DNA of 56,803 bases from Firmicutes bacterium CAG:884. Its GTDB lineage: Bacteria; Bacillota_I; Bacilli_A; RF39; UBA660. Shown here piece after piece: positions 26,639 through 35,181 of this stretch. A program made the position numbers and the translations under genes. Within the stretch, counting starts at the first letter, position 1. Each line of letters starts with the position of its first letter. The notes beneath the pieces were generated by a model. That model was not told where the DNA came from and did no database searches. It worked only from the letters and a program-made list of their open reading frames with translations. The stretch lies in NCBI GenBank assembly GCA_000433875.1, contig HF993345.1, forward strand, positions 1 through 56,803, in the 5' to 3' direction.

Positions 26639-29179
26639 CTATACTCCCTTTTTATACCCTTTTATTTTAAGTAAATACTTTCTAAGCCAATCAAAAGGTA
26701 CAACCGTTAAAGCAATAAAAATTAAACTAATAAACTCATTTACATCAAGACCATAAGTTCTAAAAACATTACCCCCAAAATATATAATAATTACCTGAAT
26801 AGTTGCAATAAAAATAATTATCCCCAAAAATACCGGGTTTTTTTTAATATCTGCTAAAATATTTATCCTACTAGTCCTTGCATTAAAACTATTAAAAATT
26901 GTAATCAAAATAAATAACGTAAAGAAACCCGTCATAAAATATTTATTTTCCGGATCAAACCTAAACATTGTTTTAAATAATGGAACCCTCAAAAATAAAA
27001 TCAATAAAAGTGAAGAATAAAGACCAGTTAAAACAATTTCATTTATCATATAACCATTTAATATTTTTTCACCTCTTTTTTTAGGCTTTTCTTCCATATA
27101 TTCAATTAAAGGCGGTTCATAAGAAAAAGCAAGACCAGCTAAAGTATCCATAACCATATTAATCCATAACATTTGTACAACCGTTATCGGTGATTCAATA
27201 TTTATAAAAGGACCAATTATAGATATCGTAAGAGCACATATATTAACAGTTAACTGAAATATTATAAATTTCCTTATCGACTTAAAAATCGTTCTCCCAA
27301 ACAAAATAGCTTTCGTTATCGACAAAAAATTATTATCTAAAATAATTATATCACTAGCTTCCTTAGCAACCTCAGTTCCCGATCCCATTGAAAACCCAAC
27401 ATCAGCCTTTTTTAAAGCCGGAGCATCATTTATTCCATCACCAGTCATTCCTGTTACATATCCCATACTTTGACTAATCTTAACAAGCCTACTCTTATCG
27501 CTAGGAAGTGATCTAGCAACAACCCTAAGTTTCGGAATAATTTGTCTAACCTCATCATCGCAAAGACTATTTAATTCATCACTAGTTATAACATACTCCC
27601 CAGCCTTTAACATATTTAATTCTTTGGCAATACTAGAAGCTGTAACCTTACTATCACCCGTTATCATAATCGTTCTTATACCAGCTTTATCAACCAATTC
27701 TAAAGCTTCTTTAACATTTTCTCTCGGCTCATCCCGAATAAGCGCAAAGCCTTGCAAAATTATATCATCACTCTTCTTAATACCAAGCATTACAATCCTT
27801 ATACCCTTATTTGATAGTTCATTCAACTTATCAATCATTTTATCTTTATTAAGAATAACTCTTTCATAACCAAACTTATTTATATATTTAGTAGATTTAA
27901 TAAGTAACTTTTCATAAGCACCCTTTATGTATGTCCTTTCACTCGTTGTTACGCTAGAATATTTCTTACTAGACGAAAAAGCCTCCTTACTAATTATAAC
28001 CTTATTACTGTTTTCTCTAATAAACTCCTTCAAAGCCCTATCTGTAGCATTCGATCCAATCGCTAAATGCGTTTCATTTGAATAAACACTATCATTATTT
28101 AAAATAATATTTTCTTTTAACAACTTATTTTGAATTATCTCAGGATACCCCTCTATCTCTAAATTAGGACTCATTATTCCAACAACCTCTAATTTTCCCT
28201 TAGTTAAAGTACCCGTCTTATCAGTAAACAAAATATTTAAACTCCCTGTTGTTTCTATACCCGTTAACTTCCTAACTAAAACATTTGATTTCAACAATTT
28301 TTTCATATTAGAAGACAAAACTAAAGTAATCATCATCGGCAATCCCTCTGGAACTGATACAATAATAACTGTTACACATAAAGTTAAAGCATGCAATATA
28401 TAACCCGATATAACTCTAAAATTAGTTAATGTTTCCATTATATTAGAATAGTTAAAATTATTATGAATTACAATTACATTAAATAAATAAGAGATCGCAA
28501 CTAAAGAGGCACCTATATAGCCAATCTTACTTATTGTCTCTGCCAAACACCTTAATCGTGTCTTAAGTGGACTTTCTTCAGATTCAATTTGTAATTCCTG
28601 AGCTATTTTACCATAAGCAGTATTATTTCCAACATCCGTAATATGAATAATAGCCTTACCTTCAGTAACAATAGTTCCTCTATATAATTTATCATTAAAA
28701 GATTTTAACTTTTCTTTAGTCTCACCATTTATTAATGATTCATCAACATAAACCTTCCCTTCAACAACATTACCATCAGCTGGAACCTTATCACCGCTTT
28801 CCAAAATTATAATGTCACCCTTAACAATCTCATTCGTTTTGACTTCCATAACCTTCTTATCTCTAACAACCTTAGACTCAATCATACTAGCTTCTTTTTC
28901 AAGTTTTTCAAAAGCCTTTTCACTCCCATATTCTGAAATAGTTGAAACAATAGATGCTAGAAGAATTGAAGCAACAATTCCGATTGTTTCATACCAATCA
29001 AAATCTTTAAGCAAAAAAACAATCTTAACAGCTAAAGCAATCAATAAAATCCTAATTATCGGATCACCCAAATTATCAACAAAGATGTTAATGATTTTTT
29101 TATTTTTAGTTTTAGTAATTTCATTAGTACCATATTTTTCTCTTGACTTCTTAACTTCCTCATTAGTTAGTCCATTCAT
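26639..29179 (-). CDS. calcium-transporting P-type ATPase (P2 type)
   Basis: This 846-residue pump has the layout of PMCA/SERCA-type bacterial Ca ATPases (such as Listeria LMCA1): a cation-transporter N-domain, two helices, the actuator domain, VSVPEGLPM in M4 (ion site), phosphorylation motif DKTGTLT with D320, TGD in the P-domain, MTGDGINDAPALKKADVGFSMG, and six C-terminal helices with NMVMDTLAGLAFSYEPP. The actuator loop reads INGETKE where TGES is expected; the Glu is kept. I chose the ATG at 29179 because GGGTGAT lies before it and overlaps the GTG at 29188. Substrate is inferred from subfamily. Confidence 0.9.
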   Translation of the reverse strand: MNGLTNEEVKKSREKYGTNEITKTKNKKIINIFVDNLGDPIIRILLIALAVKIVFLLKDFDWYETIGIVASILLASIVSTISEYGSEKAFEKLEKEASMIESKVVRDKKVMEVKTNEIVKGDIIILESGDKVPADGNVVEGKVYVDESLINGETKEKLKSFNDKLYRGTIVTEGKAIIHITDVGNNTAYGKIAQELQIESEESPLKTRLRCLAETISKIGYIGASLVAISYLFNVIVIHNNFNYSNIMETLTNFRVISGYILHALTLCVTVIIVSVPEGLPMMITLVLSSNMKKLLKSNVLVRKLTGIETTGSLNILFTDKTGTLTKGKLEVVGIMSPNLEIEGYPEIIQNKLLKENIILNNDSVYSNETHLAIGSNATDRALKEFIRENSNKVIISKEAFSSSKKYSSVTTSERTYIKGAYEKLLIKSTKYINKFGYERVILNKDKMIDKLNELSNKGIRIVMLGIKKSDDIILQGFALIRDEPRENVKEALELVDKAGIRTIMITGDSKVTASSIAKELNMLKAGEYVITSDELNSLCDDEVRQIIPKLRVVARSLPSDKSRLVKISQSMGYVTGMTGDGINDAPALKKADVGFSMGSGTEVAKEASDIIILDNNFLSITKAILFGRTIFKSIRKFIIFQLTVNICALTISIIGPFINIESPITVVQMLWINMVMDTLAGLAFSYEPPLIEYMEEKPKKRGEKILNGYMINEIVLTGLYSSLLLILFLRVPLFKTMFRFDPENKYFMTGFFTLFILITIFNSFNARTSRINILADIKKNPVFLGIIIFIATIQVIIIYFGGNVFRTYGLDVNEFISLIFIALTVVPFDWLRKYLLKIKGYKKGV

Positions 29180-29238
29180 TATTATCACCCAATAAAGTCT
29201 ATTAAAAATAGAGCAATTATTGTTTAATTTTAATCGAC

Positions 29239-29273
29239 AAAAAAAGCATATATTACTTTTCCAAAATATATAC
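29239..29273 (-). terminator. terminator of the GGDEF gene
   Basis: On the minus strand GTATATATT/AATATATGC (one G-U pair) is followed by seven T. The stop codon is in the loop. Confidence 0.75.
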
Positions 29274-29921
29274 TTTATTTTTCTCTACTTTTTTACCATT
29301 AACCAAGGCATCATCAGCTTCCTTCATACATTTATCAATATCATTTTGTAAAAAAGAAATTCCAAACGTCATACTAACTTTAACCTTTTCTATTTTATCA
29401 TCATTAAGACATCTTAAATTATAAAAACCAGAACAAATCATTTTTCTTATACTATCAATTCTATTATAACAACTATCTAAATCTGTATTTTTAAATAAAA
29501 TAACAAATTCATCTCCCCCAAAACGACCAACTAAATCCGTTTGTCTTATATTTTGTTTTAAAATAGAACCAATACCACGAATAACTTTATCAGTTTCTAT
29601 ATGTCCATATTTTTCATTATAATACTTTAAGTTATCAATATCTCCAAAAATAACAACACAATTATAAGCATTATTTATTTTATTAATTTCTTCATAAAAA
29701 GCCTTCTTTGTTAAAGTGCCCGTAAGCATATCAATTCGATTGTTATCTTTCGAATATGAAACCATATAATATACTTTATCACCTATAACAATTTCCTTTT
29801 TTGAAGACAATACCTGTTCTTTACTAACTAAACGGTTACTATAAACAACTCTACCATAACTATTATATATAAGAATAGTATCTTCAATATTATTTAAAAC
29901 AATCCTAAATAACTCTTCCAT
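29253..29921 (-). CDS. diguanylate cyclase (GGDEF domain)
   Basis: This 222-residue protein makes c-di-GMP from two GTP. Residues 1-60 look like a small PAS-type sensor (ILIYNSYGRVVYSNRL). The GGDEF domain covers about 63-220, with D94 in FGDIDNLKYYNEKYGH (metal), active-site GGDEF at 135-139, and the product-inhibition site RQTD (R126, D129) five residues before it. No membrane helix is present, so it is cytosolic. All key residues are intact, so activity is likely. No c-di-GMP phosphodiesterase is in the window. Confidence 0.92.
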   Translation of the reverse strand: MEELFRIVLNNIEDTILIYNSYGRVVYSNRLVSKEQVLSSKKEIVIGDKVYYMVSYSKDNNRIDMLTGTLTKKAFYEEINKINNAYNCVVIFGDIDNLKYYNEKYGHIETDKVIRGIGSILKQNIRQTDLVGRFGGDEFVILFKNTDLDSCYNRIDSIRKMICSGFYNLRCLNDDKIEKVKVSMTFGISFLQNDIDKCMKEADDALVNGKKVEKNKVYILEK

Positions 29922-29961
29922 AATTACTCCCCTTTAACAAGCTAATATATTAGCACATATC

Positions 29962-29990
29962 AAAAAAAATACCAAATCAAAATGGTATTT
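29962..29990 (-). terminator. terminator of the 392-residue protein gene
   Basis: On the minus strand AAATACCA/TGGTATTT with an 8-base loop is followed by five more T, seven bases after the TGA. Confidence 0.8.
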
Positions 29991-29994
29991 TTTA

Positions 29995-31173
29995 TCATTC
30001 ATTCTTTATAAGTAAATCAAACATCTTCATTAAATCTTCTTCATTTAACTCTTCGATCTTATCTTTAGTACTATATTTTATAAAATTAGAACAAGTTATT
30101 GTTTTATTAATATTAAAACTATTTGTCTTAAGTAAATCCATTATAGTTATCTTTATATTACTTATAATACCATCCTTAGCATCATCCAAATAGCCATCTA
30201 TCTCTCTTATATTATCATTATCTTTTTTTATCCTATTATTTCCAAATAACTTCTTTCTTACAACCATAAACTCTTTATCTAAAATAATATCTTTATCAAT
30301 TAATTTATTAATATAATTATTATAATTTTCTAAATCATTTTTCAAATTCGTTGAATATAATATTTCACTAGTTGAATTTACTACATCACCTAATTTAATA
30401 AACAAATTATTTATAAAATCTTTTAAATACTTATCTAAAGGATCAATTATTTTATCAAGTGAAACTAAAGTAATCTTATTATGAATTCGTACATTTTCCT
30501 TAAAACTATCTAATATTTCCTCCGTTTTCTTAATCGTTTTAAGCTCAAGTTCACTAGTCATATCACTAGAAACCTTAACTAAATACTTTTTAGCATACCC
30601 CATTAAAAATGAAGTATTAATTTCATATTTATTAGGATTTTCCTTACTCTTATATAACATTATTTCATTATATTTTTTAATAACAATCTTTTTATTATTT
30701 TCTAAAATATCATTTAAAACTTTATTAATAAAAATAATTGTTTTATTTTCTTCATCACTTATAATTTGTTTAACATTTTTATACGAATAAGCATCCAATC
30801 TATTTTGAACAGTCAAGTTATAAAGCATTAATTCAAATAAACCCTTTACTTCTTCCCTTACCTCAACATTTTTACTATCTATATTAATTGAAATGATATT
30901 CTTTTGCAAAAACATTATATCATCAGGTTCATTCTTAATATTAAAAACAAGATTTTTTTGAACAAAATTGTTAATATTTACAATCTTTTGATAAAACTTA
31001 TTAACAATAGGGACTATATCTATTTCATAATTTAATTCAATATTTTCTTTTAATAATTTATTTTTAATTTGATCAGTACTAATATTTATTTGTTCATTTA
31101 TTTTATTAATAACATTACTCTTTTCATCAAGTAAATTCAAATTAATTTGTTTAAACTCTTCCTTAATATCCAT
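29995..31173 (-). CDS. hypothetical helical protein
   Basis: I do not recognise this 392-residue protein. It is rich in Asn, Lys, Ile and Glu, has no signal peptide or membrane segment, and is predicted by eye to be almost all helix with coiled-coil stretches at about 10-45 and 240-320. AAGGAGGG precedes the start at 31173. Its interest lies upstream: a promoter, a strongly structured leader and an intrinsic terminator come before the gene, which suggests control by transcription attenuation. Confidence 0.6.
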   Translation of the reverse strand: MDIKEEFKQINLNLLDEKSNVINKINEQINISTDQIKNKLLKENIELNYEIDIVPIVNKFYQKIVNINNFVQKNLVFNIKNEPDDIMFLQKNIISINIDSKNVEVREEVKGLFELMLYNLTVQNRLDAYSYKNVKQIISDEENKTIIFINKVLNDILENNKKIVIKKYNEIMLYKSKENPNKYEINTSFLMGYAKKYLVKVSSDMTSELELKTIKKTEEILDSFKENVRIHNKITLVSLDKIIDPLDKYLKDFINNLFIKLGDVVNSTSEILYSTNLKNDLENYNNYINKLIDKDIILDKEFMVVRKKLFGNNRIKKDNDNIREIDGYLDDAKDGIISNIKITIMDLLKTNSFNINKTITCSNFIKYSTKDKIEELNEEDLMKMFDLLIKNE

Positions 31174-31312
31174 AATCCCTCCTTATGCAAAAAGGACTTT
31201 TCAAGTCCAAAATAAACACCTTTACTAGCTATGTTTATATACCACTATAGCTAAAGCATTATGGTTAGTGTATGCTCTAGTATACACGTAACACTATAGT
31301 AGTATTCATCTA
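31174..31312 (-). promoter_or_regulatory. structured attenuator-like 5' leader (riboswitch candidate)
   Basis: On the minus strand ATACTACTATAG (complement of 31294-31305) pairs with CTATAGTGGTAT (complement of 31239-31250) over 12 bp with one G-U. Inside it GTTACGTGTAT and ATACACTAAC pair over 10 bp with one bulge. TAGCTAT in the descending arm can pair instead with ATAGCTA just downstream, and AAAGG can pair with CCTTT of the terminator. A terminator hairpin (31188-31208) and then the ribosome binding site follow. None of the riboswitch consensus motifs I know is recognisable. Confidence 0.5.
31188..31208 (-). terminator. terminator hairpin in the leader, 16 bases before the start codon
   Basis: On the minus strand GGACTT/AAGTCC with loop GAA is followed by TTTTTG and then, 9 bases later, AAGGAGGG. 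Its place between the promoter and the ribosome binding site makes it an attenuator and not a normal gene end. Confidence 0.7.
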
Positions 31313-31322
31313 TTAATAATGT

Positions 31323-31352
31323 AACACATTTAATTAATTTATTCAAGATATA
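31323..31352 (-). promoter_or_regulatory. promoter of the leader
   Basis: On the minus strand TTGAAT is followed after 17 bases by TACATT. The -10 is a 4/6 match. The transcript would begin just before the 12-bp stem. Confidence 0.4.
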
Positions 31353-31372
31353 CTTTAATATTTTACACTTTA

Positions 31373-31402
31373 CTTGGCATACATTTTTTTGTATAATTAT
31401 AA
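31373..31402 (+). promoter_or_regulatory. promoter of the sortase gene
   Basis: TTGGCA is followed after 18 bases by TATAAT; a second TATAAT lies directly upstream of the first. The start codon is about 20 bases downstream. It diverges from the attenuator leader on the other strand. Confidence 0.5.
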
Positions 31403-31418
31403 TAGAAGGAATGATAAA

Positions 31419-32180
31419 ATGGATAAAAAGTTTGACGATTTATTTAAATATATAGATAATATAACCGAAACAAATAAAGTTAAAAAGAAAAAAAATACCA
31501 TCTTTAAAATACTAAGTTTTTTTATAAGTATTATCTCAATAGGATTACTAGTATCATCGGGCTACTTTATTAAAATAGCAGTCGACAATAAAAATGATTA
31601 TAATGAATCAAAAAGTACAAGCAGAGAACTAAAAAATAATGCTTTATTTGATTTAATGAAAAAAAATCCAGACACAGTCGGCTATTTAAAAGTACCAAAT
31701 ACCATTATTGACTACCCAGTAGTTAAAACTGATAACAATAAATTCTATTTAAAAAATGATTTCTATAAAAACCGCAACGTTTACGGCTGGATATTTGCAG
31801 ACTTCAAAAACGAATTTCCAATCCTATCAAAAAACACAATCATTTATGGACACAATACCAGTATCGGCATAATGTTTGGTGATCTAGTTAATCTTTTAAA
31901 TAAAGATTGGTATAAAAATGAAGAAAACAAATATATTTATTTTAGTACAACTGAACAAGACTATAAATTTCAAATATTTTCTGTCTATAAAATTAAAACA
32001 ACAAATGACTACCTAGATATCAATTATGATGAAAATTTTATAAAAATGATTAAAAAAAGAAGTTTTATGGACTTTAATGTAGATATTAGTGATGAAAAAA
32101 TAATCACTCTATCTACGTGCTACAACTCTACGAGTAGCAGTGTTAAACTAGTTGTACATGCCAAAATGGTAAACTTTTAG
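31419..32180 (+). CDS. class B-type sortase with Lys in the usual Arg position
   Basis: The protein is 253 residues from the ATG at 31419 (GAAGGA eight bases upstream). A cytoplasmic N-terminus and one membrane helix (about 30-50) precede the sortase domain, with GYLKVPNTIIDYPVV, the catalytic H145 (IYGHNTS) and C234 (TLSTC). Class B sortases join surface proteins or pilins to peptidoglycan. The catalytic Arg normally found in the strand after TLxTC is replaced: the sequence is SSSVKLVVHAK, with K243 in that position. No clear NPQTN- or LPxTG-type substrate is encoded next to it. Confidence 0.8.
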   Translation: MDKKFDDLFKYIDNITETNKVKKKKNTIFKILSFFISIISIGLLVSSGYFIKIAVDNKNDYNESKSTSRELKNNALFDLMKKNPDTVGYLKVPNTIIDYPVVKTDNNKFYLKNDFYKNRNVYGWIFADFKNEFPILSKNTIIYGHNTSIGIMFGDLVNLLNKDWYKNEENKYIYFSTTEQDYKFQIFSVYKIKTTNDYLDINYDENFIKMIKKRSFMDFNVDISDEKIITLSTCYNSTSSSVKLVVHAKMVNF

Positions 32181-32250
32181 GCTTATTATTCACACATTTT
32201 ATCTATTAAATGAATATATTGTAATAGATAATAAAGAAGGGGTGGATTAT

Positions 32251-32658
32251 ATGGAAAACAGTTGTGGATGCATCGCAAAGATCCTAAGAGTTATTAACAC
32301 ACTTCAACAAAATGCTGAATGTGGAGAGACTTGTTTAGATACTTGTGATCGTGGCTTCTTAGGGTGCAACATATCAAGTGTTGGTTGCAATACAAGACCA
32401 GTTATGCTTTATACTTGTTCTTGTAACGGTACAGCTTGGAGTATGCCTGTTTCTAAAGATGAAGGTGAAACTACAACATCTAATATATTTAGGGTTGAAA
32501 AAGTTGACGGAAACTGCGCGACATTTAGAGTTTTGGTGCCAAATACCGATGAAGATGCTGATTGTCCTTACTTAGCAACTAATTCATTTTTTACAATGGA
32601 TTTAGATTGCTGTTGTGCTCTTAGATGTTTAAATGATACTTGCGTAGCTTGTATTTAG
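32251..32658 (+). CDS. CotY/CotZ-like cysteine-rich spore coat protein
   Basis: This 135-residue protein has 17 Cys, starts MENSCGCIAKILRVINTLQ and contains paired Cys motifs (CGETCLDTCDRGFLGC, CNTRPVMLYTC) and a C-terminal LDCCCALRCLNDTC. This is the pattern of Bacillus CotY/CotZ and exosporium ExsY, which cross-link the outer spore layer by disulfides. GGGGTGGA lies five bases before the chosen ATG at 32251. It follows the sortase gene by 70 bases and ends in a strong terminator. Confidence 0.8.
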   Translation: MENSCGCIAKILRVINTLQQNAECGETCLDTCDRGFLGCNISSVGCNTRPVMLYTCSCNGTAWSMPVSKDEGETTTSNIFRVEKVDGNCATFRVLVPNTDEDADCPYLATNSFFTMDLDCCCALRCLNDTCVACI

Positions 32659-32660
32659 AT

Positions 32661-32687
32661 AAAGCAGATTAATTTCTGCTTTTTTTA
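32661..32687 (+). terminator. terminator of the coat protein gene
   Basis: AAAGCAGA/TCTGCTTT (8 bp, loop TTAATT) is followed by TTTTTATT. Confidence 0.9.
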
Positions 32688-32741
32688 TTGTATTTTTTTT
32701 TTTTTTATGATAATATTATTTGTAGAAAGTAGGAGATATAT

Positions 32742-34034
32742 ATGAGACTTAATTTCCAAGAAAATAAACCCAAAACTATTGTAAAATATGTTGAAAAAAA
32801 GGATTATACAATAATTTATACAATCGGAGGGATTATTTTTATAGGACTTGCTTTTTTAATTGGATTAAGTGTTTATAAAGGATCAAAATGTTCAAATATT
32901 GAAGACAAAGTATTAGAATATGCAAGTGATTATGCTGAAGGAAATAATCTTCTTAACTTAAATGAAGGTGATTCTGTTACAGTTGATTTAGAAGAAGTTT
33001 ATAATAATGGCTACCCTACTTTATCAAATGGAAATACTTGTACGGGGACCGTTAAGTTTACCTTAGCTGATGGAAAAATAATTAAAACATTTGATATTAA
33101 TAATTGTTCTTATTGTTCAACGAATAAAAGATATAAATCAAATTGGAATAAAAGTAATAGTTATGTTAATAGAAAACTAATTGATGTTGATGTTAAATAT
33201 AATTATTATAATGCCGAAACATTCTATACAAAATGGACGAATTGGTATCCATCAAAAGATATAGATAATGTTGTTAACATTCAATATGGCATAAAATTAC
33301 CCAAAAACGAAAATCAACTACCTGTTGTTCCAAATACAGCTGAAGTATTAAAATATGATGTTGAATATCAAACATACTATAGCTATCGTGATAAAACTTG
33401 GTTATGGTATAGAAACATTAATAATGACTATAGTAGTGAATGGTATTCTACTAAACCAAACAATTATGAAAATAAAGATGAAGCAACTCTAAAATATACT
33501 GATTGGAGTGCATGGTCTTTAAACTATCCTGAAGAAAAAGATTATAGAGAAATTAAAAGTGGTACCGGTTATAGATGGTTCTATTTAGACGAAAACAAAA
33601 TAAAACACTATTGGAATGGCGGAGCATATTCTGTCAATAAACCAAGTGATGAATATCCATCATATGATGATAGTGCTAGAATGTATTCATATAGAGATAA
33701 AACTTGGAGATGGTATAATGGTGAAAAAAGAGATTATTGTAATGAATATTCAACCCTTACACCAAGAGGATGTACATACAAAGATAATTTAATAACAAGT
33801 TATACAAAATGGTCTAATTGGTCAACTGATGTTCCAAGTTCACAAAGTTATAGAAGTATTGATACTGATATCTATTATAGATATCGAGCATTCTATAGAG
33901 ATGTTAATTTCTTAGTATTAGAAGATTATGTATCAAAAGATGAATTTGAAAATATTGTTCAAAAAAGCCTAGATGATTTTAGACTTGATAACACAAAAAA
34001 AATAAGTTATAAATATACTTATTTATACAAGTAG
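32742..34034 (+). CDS. membrane-anchored surface protein with Trp-rich WSxWS-like repeats
   Basis: I do not recognise this 430-residue protein as a whole. Residues 26-46 form one membrane helix after a basic cytoplasmic start; the rest should be outside the cell. The exterior is rich in Trp and Tyr and repeats two motifs: Y-T-[KD]-W-[ST]-x-W-[SY] (YTKWTNWY, YTDWSAWS, YTKWSNWS) and YSYRDKTW[LR]WY (about 224 and 318). Each unit is about 90-100 residues. The pattern recalls thrombospondin-type WSxWS stretches, but the Cys framework is missing. AGGAGATATAT precedes the start. Confidence 0.6.
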   Translation: MRLNFQENKPKTIVKYVEKKDYTIIYTIGGIIFIGLAFLIGLSVYKGSKCSNIEDKVLEYASDYAEGNNLLNLNEGDSVTVDLEEVYNNGYPTLSNGNTCTGTVKFTLADGKIIKTFDINNCSYCSTNKRYKSNWNKSNSYVNRKLIDVDVKYNYYNAETFYTKWTNWYPSKDIDNVVNIQYGIKLPKNENQLPVVPNTAEVLKYDVEYQTYYSYRDKTWLWYRNINNDYSSEWYSTKPNNYENKDEATLKYTDWSAWSLNYPEEKDYREIKSGTGYRWFYLDENKIKHYWNGGAYSVNKPSDEYPSYDDSARMYSYRDKTWRWYNGEKRDYCNEYSTLTPRGCTYKDNLITSYTKWSNWSTDVPSSQSYRSIDTDIYYRYRAFYRDVNFLVLEDYVSKDEFENIVQKSLDDFRLDNTKKISYKYTYLYK

Positions 34035-34049
34035 TTTTTTAAACTACTT
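34029..34049. terminator. bidirectional terminator containing both stop codons
   Basis: AAGTAGTTT/AAACTACTT (9 bp, loop TTT) lies between two convergent genes. The TAG of the plus-strand gene and the TAA of the minus-strand gene are both within it. T tracts follow in both directions. Confidence 0.85.
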
Positions 34050-34332
34050 TTTCTATATCTAAGATATCACTTATTTTTATTATTTCATTATCCATAGTTA
34101 TTAAAGATGAATTATTTCTAGCAATAATAGTAGTACGAATCTTTCTATCTTTTAAGGTTATTTTAACATCAGCTTTATAAACGAAATCATTTGATTTAAA
34201 TATTTCATTTATTTCTTTGCGCACATCAATTTTTCTAGGTATTCTATCAACATTATTTCCGTTTGAGTAGAATACTTTTTCATTATTTCTAAATTCTTTA
34301 TCAAACTTATTTACAAATAGATTATCTTTCAT
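34039..34332 (-). CDS. hypothetical protein
   Basis: I do not recognise this 97-residue protein. It is soluble and highly charged, with a helical middle (RKEINEIFKSNDFVYKADVKI) and a C-terminal beta region (KIRTTIIARNNSSLITM). It follows the DUF368 gene by 11 bases and probably shares its transcript. Confidence 0.5.
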   Translation of the reverse strand: MKDNLFVNKFDKEFRNNEKVFYSNGNNVDRIPRKIDVRKEINEIFKSNDFVYKADVKITLKDRKIRTTIIARNNSSLITMDNEIIKISDILDIEKVV

Positions 34333-34343
34333 ATACTCACCTA

Positions 34344-35123
34344 TTATAAATTATTCATTTTTTTTGATAATATGCATCCCAAAACCAATAATATTTCCCC
34401 AACTATTATATCTATAATAGACTTATTCAACTTTAAAGTATTTAAATACATTATAATTAAAGTAGATAAAGTAAAAGCCTTTACAATAACCATAAATAAA
34501 ATAGGATGTTTCCTAATTATATATGTTATTAACTTAGATAAAACAAACACACCAATTATAATTCCAATTATAAAAGGAATCAAAATATCTAGATTATTAA
34601 AAGGATTTGATAACATCTCTAAAATTAATTCATACTTTTTTAAAACAATAAAAATTGCCGTTCCACTTATACCAGGAATAATAGTAGATATTGCCTCTAT
34701 AATACCAAGAATAATATTATTAAAAAAAGAAACCTTTATATTTATATTAATAGATATAATATTTATAAAAATAGGAAAAATAATTAAAAAAATAAATATT
34801 AATATTTTAGGAATACTTTTATTTTTAAATTCTTTAAAAGAAAAGTCAATTGAACCAATAATTAAACCAATAAAAAGTAATAAAATTGAAAAATAATACT
34901 TATTAATCAATATTTTAAGTATTTTACTAAATAATATTATAGATAAAACAATACCCGAAAGCATAGGAAATAAAAACTTAATACTTTCCTTAGGCTTTTT
35001 AAATATATCACTTATACTAGATAAAAGAGGTTCATATACATTCATTGATATTGCCATAAGCGAACCACTTACACCAGGTAAAATCTTACCTAGTCCAACT
35101 AAAAGCCCTTTAAAAAAAAGCAT
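34344..35123 (-). CDS. DUF368 family membrane protein (PopT-like undecaprenyl phosphate transporter)
   Basis: This 259-residue protein has about eight membrane helices. The family signature is at the N-terminus: GLLVGLGKILPGVSGSLMAISMNVYEPL, and a second half repeats it as IIPGISGTAIFIVLKKYELI. DUF368 proteins (PopT) recycle undecaprenyl phosphate across the membrane for wall synthesis. The fit to wall genes nearby (ddl, amidase) is general and not an operon link. Confidence 0.85.
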   Translation of the reverse strand: MLFFKGLLVGLGKILPGVSGSLMAISMNVYEPLLSSISDIFKKPKESIKFLFPMLSGIVLSIILFSKILKILINKYYFSILLLFIGLIIGSIDFSFKEFKNKSIPKILIFIFLIIFPIFINIISININIKVSFFNNIILGIIEAISTIIPGISGTAIFIVLKKYELILEMLSNPFNNLDILIPFIIGIIIGVFVLSKLITYIIRKHPILFMVIVKAFTLSTLIIMYLNTLKLNKSIIDIIVGEILLVLGCILSKKMNNL

Positions 35124-35151
35124 ATTATCACCATTTAATTCTATTATTAAT

Positions 35152-35181
35152 AAAAAAAAAAAATTACTTTTTCAGTAATTT
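35152..35181 (-). terminator. terminator of prs
   Basis: On the minus strand AAATTACT/AGTAATTT with a 5-base loop is followed by nine or more T. The stop codon is in the descending arm. Confidence 0.8.

Noticed and set aside
31239..31305. The long inverted repeat as a known riboswitch (T-box, purine, c-di-GMP, preQ1, ZTP)
   Set aside because: None of their conserved core sequences is present; kept as an unassigned leader.
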